The notes beneath the pieces were generated by a model, which was not told the DNA's origin, did no database searches, and saw only the letters and a list, made by a program, of their open reading frames with translations. A DNA stretch of 64,000 nucleotides, taken from assembly GCA_027574665.1 (NCBI GenBank), contig CM050690.1, forward strand, positions 74,009,433 through 74,073,432, read 5' to 3'. This document shows, in pieces, positions 60,735 to 64,000 of the stretch. Source of the stretch: Rhynochetos jubatus. Taxonomy: Eukaryota; Chordata; Aves; Eurypygiformes; Rhynochetidae. Both the position numbers and the translations under genes were made by a program. Each line of letters opens with the position of its first letter. The stretch's first letter is position 1.

Positions 60735-61326
60735 CAAAAAAGTCGAAGTTATCATCTGGACAGTCATGACTCTGCCATACTGACAGCCTAACCCATCTGA
60801 TTAGCAGAGGATTTGGAAACAACCAGGTGGGAGGATTTCCTTCCTTCCGCAGCATTTCAGTGAAACCTGCTTTGTGCTCTGCCACGAGACAACCTTTTGC
60901 CAGGTTGTCCTCGGCCCAGCCTAGACACAGCAGGTCACGGTATCTGGGGCCAGAGACCTAATTCTTCAGTGTCTCTGAAAGTGCCCTGTTAAAGGGATCA
61001 CAGTAACACCCGCTGCACTGCCCACACAACAGCAATATCCTCCTGCAAATCGCCTGCGAGAGCGTGGGGTGACGCTAAATTTGGCTGGATTTGAGCCCTG
61101 ACCTCTCAGCCACATTTCAGACCCCCTGTACCCTGCTCCCTACATTGCCACCATACCCTCCCTCCTGAGTGCAGGAGACATGCCGGGATTGGTGATCAGC
61201 TGCACGATATATTTAAGAGAAGAGCAAAGCGCAGCTGCCAGGTCCTTTGCTGTCTGTGCCGTTTCTTTGGAGTCACTATCTCCCAACTCTTGAGGGAGGG
61301 ACCAGGGTTAGCCAGGTAGCACTTGG
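60735..61326. other. Non-coding DNA, nothing recognised
   Basis: About 590 bases of mixed composition without a sizeable frame, exon or repeat. Confidence 0.5.
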
Positions 61327-61379
61327 CGGGGGGGTGGGGTGGGGGTGGGGGGGGGTGGGGGGGGGGTGGGGGGGGGGGG
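61327..61379 (+). repeat. G-rich tract, strong quadruplex potential
   Basis: More than 50 bases made only of G runs (four to nine residues) interrupted by single T residues. It fits the quadruplex pattern many times over and is probably hard to sequence, so its exact length is uncertain. Confidence 0.9.
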
Positions 61380-61382
61380 AGG

Positions 61383-63660
61383 CTTACCCATGCCTGTGCC
61401 ACAGGAGCTGGAAGATGCTGGAGAAACCTGGCAGCTTTGCATTTGCATGCTCTGTGAGGAAAAAGAGAAAGGAAAGCCAAAGTGCCCTTTGGCAGGCTTC
61501 TATCCCCCAGGGAAAAGTGTTTGGGCCAGCAGATTCAGGGAGGGAGGCACAGCAGGGCTGTCCACCAGCTGCCGTAGCCCAGACACCAGCCAGAATGCCT
61601 GGGCAGCCCTGCACAAACTCCTTGGGTACTCTGGACCAGCACCAAGTGACAGTTAGCCCTCATCCTCCCATCCTTGCCAGCCTCCTGATCATCCGCTCCC
61701 TAAATAGCTCAGGGCATTTCAAAGGGAGGGTACAAAGAACCATAGGATAAAAGAAATTAAATGTTCTCCTCTCCCACACTTGCCAGTGCAACATCCCTCG
61801 GTCAGAGGCCGCAGGTCATATAGACTCCTTCAGTTCAAGGAAAACAGAGTGCTGTTATTTTTAAGGAACCATCCATAACCTAGAGTTGCAGGGTGGAAGG
61901 AGTGGATGCAGACCTGCATCTTAAGCAGATTAGATTTTGTCTTACACAGAGATGGAGAAAGAAGAGAAATCCCCCAAACACTTCACAGCCAGCTGTAATA
62001 GCAATGTGAGAAACTTAATGGCATGCAGGGAACACACTTTCCACTGGCTGCAGTCTGGCGGCTCAGACCCTGTCTCACCCAGGGGAGAACATACCAGCAG
62101 GTACTTGGTGTTTTTTCTTAAGGAAAGAGCTACAACCCCAGCTTTTGGTTAACCAAGCATGTAGGTGCACTGCTACCAGGTCTGCAACCCACCACATCTG
62201 CAGGCTAGGCCCAGGGTTATCCTAACCCAAAAGCACATAGCAAGCCTGCCATGATTTACACAGGGAGCAAGGGACTGTAAACAGCTTCCTGCCTGCAGCT
62301 CAGCAGTACATGCCTAGAGCAGCTGGGGAACAAGACCAAAACACTCCCATCTGCCTAAGCATCACTCCCAGCAAAGCACAATAGGGATATGGTGCAGCTG
62401 GGAGCTCCCACCATCTTTCGTGATGGCATTTCCCCTCTGTGCACAAGGCAGCTCATCCCTGCACATCACTGCTCAGGCCAAGACCCATGCTCTGCAGCTC
62501 CATGGCAAACAGATGGTAGAAAGCCACACTTGCAGCAGGAGCAGAGCACGAAGCTTGCAGATCAGGCTGCAAATGCAATACGGGCCACGCTGCTTCAACT
62601 GGCAAACCCTTCGACATGTAAGTAGACTCATTGCCTCCCAGGGACCTGCACATTGCCTTCAATTTAGAGCTGATGTGACAGGAATGATAGTCACCATCAG
62701 GACAGCTTGCCAGAAGGGAAGGGTATGACAGGTCCCCCTGGTGTAAGTGTCACGGTAACACATGATGACAGCAATTAACACACCATCACCAATGGATTAA
62801 GACCGGATGATCAATCTAGTGATCGCAGCCTCCCTCCAGCCCCAGCACAACTTCTTGCAATGCAAAAGTCACCCCAATGCCTTTCCCTCCTGATCAAAAG
62901 GGGACTCTCAAAGGCTCACCAGAATGGGTGCTGCCAGTTTGCAGCTCTTTGTTTTTAATTTAAAGTCATATAGAGAAATTTATGAGGTATTTTTCAGGCT
63001 GAAATGTTGACATTTTTTGCCCAGTATGAGAGCCCTCTATTGCTTTATGCCAAAACGTAATTGAACAAAGCTTCAAGAACAGAAGGAGCCAGGGAAAAAA
63101 GTGAGATGCAGCAAGGATGTGCCTCATGGCTGCAGCACAACAGCCCGGCACAGGCACATGGGACCGCAGCAGCATCTTGCACCCGGGTGCAGCCACTGCC
63201 TCCCTGCAGAAACAAGCTGATCTTTCAGCTGTCACACATCAGCACTGGACTTGTGCAACCATTCGTCTGCAGCACAGCATGGAACATGTGCCTGCAGACG
63301 CTGGACAAGCCACGGCAGGGCAGAGAAGGGATGCAACACGAAGCTGGGATGCACAGCATCATGCAGGACTCATGTCATAGAGCCTTGCTGCGGGATACCT
63401 TGCAGCTGCAGGGCTGGAGGTACCCAAGCACAGGCTTTGCACTGGTAGAGTGGGAGACACGAGTCACTGAGCCCCTGACAGCACCCAAGGCCTCCACAGC
63501 AGGAGGCAGAAAAAGCCAGCATGCAAGTAACAGGTCCCTAACTCAGAAAGGACCCGCTTTTCACAATAGGTGTAGTAGAGCGTTGGGACTCCTGGCTGGA
63601 GGATGCTGCAGGTGATAAAGGCTTTCTTTCCTGAATCTATGCACTTGGACAAATTCACAG
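61383..63660. other. Non-coding DNA, nothing recognised
   Basis: Moderate-GC sequence. Frames at 61247-61750 and 63061-63615 (up to 184 codons) have no recognisable product; the first is kept open by the G-rich tract. An AT-rich patch at 62935-63065 has no clear motif cluster. Confidence 0.5.
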
Positions 63661-63662
63661 CA

Positions 63663-63700
63663 GGGGGGGGGGGGGGGTGGGGTGGGGTGGGGGAGAGGGG
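63663..63700 (+). repeat. G-rich tract, quadruplex potential
   Basis: G15 followed by TGGGG-type units and GAGAGGGG. The same strand and word type as the tract at 61.3 kb. Confidence 0.9.
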
Positions 63701-64000
63701 AATAAATAAAATCTCTTTACTTCTGGCTGACATTTGAGCCATAGGCTGTCAAAGGCTGGAGCTACACAGTGTACACTCACCCGGTTCTTAGGCCTTTCCT
63801 TGCATGTCCACTACTGTCCGCTGTCAGGGACAGGACCCCAGGATATCTGGCTGTACTGATCAAGCCATTCTCAGGGAATAAGCCAGCCTGAAGCATGCAG
63901 CAGGAAAGCACTGGGGCAGATATTTTAATTCACATTCGCAAGGGCTTTTGACAGGAGCAAAGAAAGAACATTTTAAGCATTCCTTTCAGCCAGCATGCAT
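63701..64000. other. Non-coding DNA, nothing recognised
   Basis: The final 300 bases are of ordinary composition with no exon, repeat or RNA gene recognised. Confidence 0.5.

Noticed and set aside
1-64000. Strand asymmetry that would reveal transcription direction
   Set aside because: A first impression of A and C excess on the plus strand was tested on ten evenly spaced 60-base samples: A165, T159, C140, G136. No usable skew.
1-64000. Bacterial or phage features (operons, CRISPR, insertion sequences)
   Set aside because: No contiguous coding sequence, no regularly spaced repeats, and CR1 retroposon ends show a vertebrate genome.

Overview
This window looks like vertebrate, most probably avian, nuclear DNA that is essentially non-coding: a stretch of large intron or intergenic sequence. 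The main evidence is three plus-strand 3' ends of CR1-type LINEs at about 26.0-28.4 kb, the retroposon family characteristic of bird (and reptile) genomes. Recognisable interspersed repeats are sparse, CpG is generally depleted with a few local clusters, and microsatellites are short. Ten 60-base samples taken every 6 kb and counted by hand gave A165, T159, C140, G136 (46% GC) with no strand skew. I cannot name the species. There are no operons, ribosome-binding sites, tRNAs, rRNAs, CRISPR arrays or other prokaryotic features, and no reading frame resembles a protein family I recognise. The longest open frames (292, 255, 225, 208, 207 and 205 codons) lie in purine/pyrimidine-biased or ordinary DNA and look like chance.

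Layout. 0-2 kb: a purine-rich tract, one weak candidate coding exon on the minus strand (1015-1134, behind a strong splice-acceptor sequence), and about 700-900 bases upstream of it on the same strand a CpG-containing segment with a TATAAATA/MEF2-like box. Together these could be the 5' part of a small minus-strand transcription unit, but this is only a hypothesis. 2-14 kb: featureless DNA with short low-complexity runs, a 19-bp tandem duplication near 14.0 kb and a good minus-strand splice-donor sequence near 12.8 kb. 14.4-15.66 kb: a compositionally distinct block without reading frames, carrying a complete-looking minus-strand polyadenylation signature; it may be an old LTR-type element. 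15.7-26 kb: ordinary DNA interrupted by AT-rich islands (18.9-19.4, 21.5-21.7, 22.7-22.8, 25.6-26.0 kb) rich in homeodomain-type TAAT cores, including two perfect palindromes; these are the best candidates for conserved regulatory elements. 26.0-28.4 kb: the CR1 cluster. 28.4-64 kb: more ordinary DNA with further TAAT-rich islands (30.6-30.8, 39.4-39.6, 42.2-42.3, 46.1-46.2 kb), a 61-base TA microsatellite at 34.7 kb, an A21 run at 46.0 kb, a hairpin cluster at 60.7 kb and two long G-rich, quadruplex-prone tracts at 61.3 and 63.7 kb.

Alternation of repeat-poor, AT-rich, TAAT-dense islands with bland DNA over 60 kb is what one sees around developmental genes (gene deserts or long introns). No coding exon was found that would identify such a gene, so nothing can be said about genes working together, and I found no new multi-gene system. 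Conservation, expression and repeat calls below rest on reading alone; no alignment was possible.
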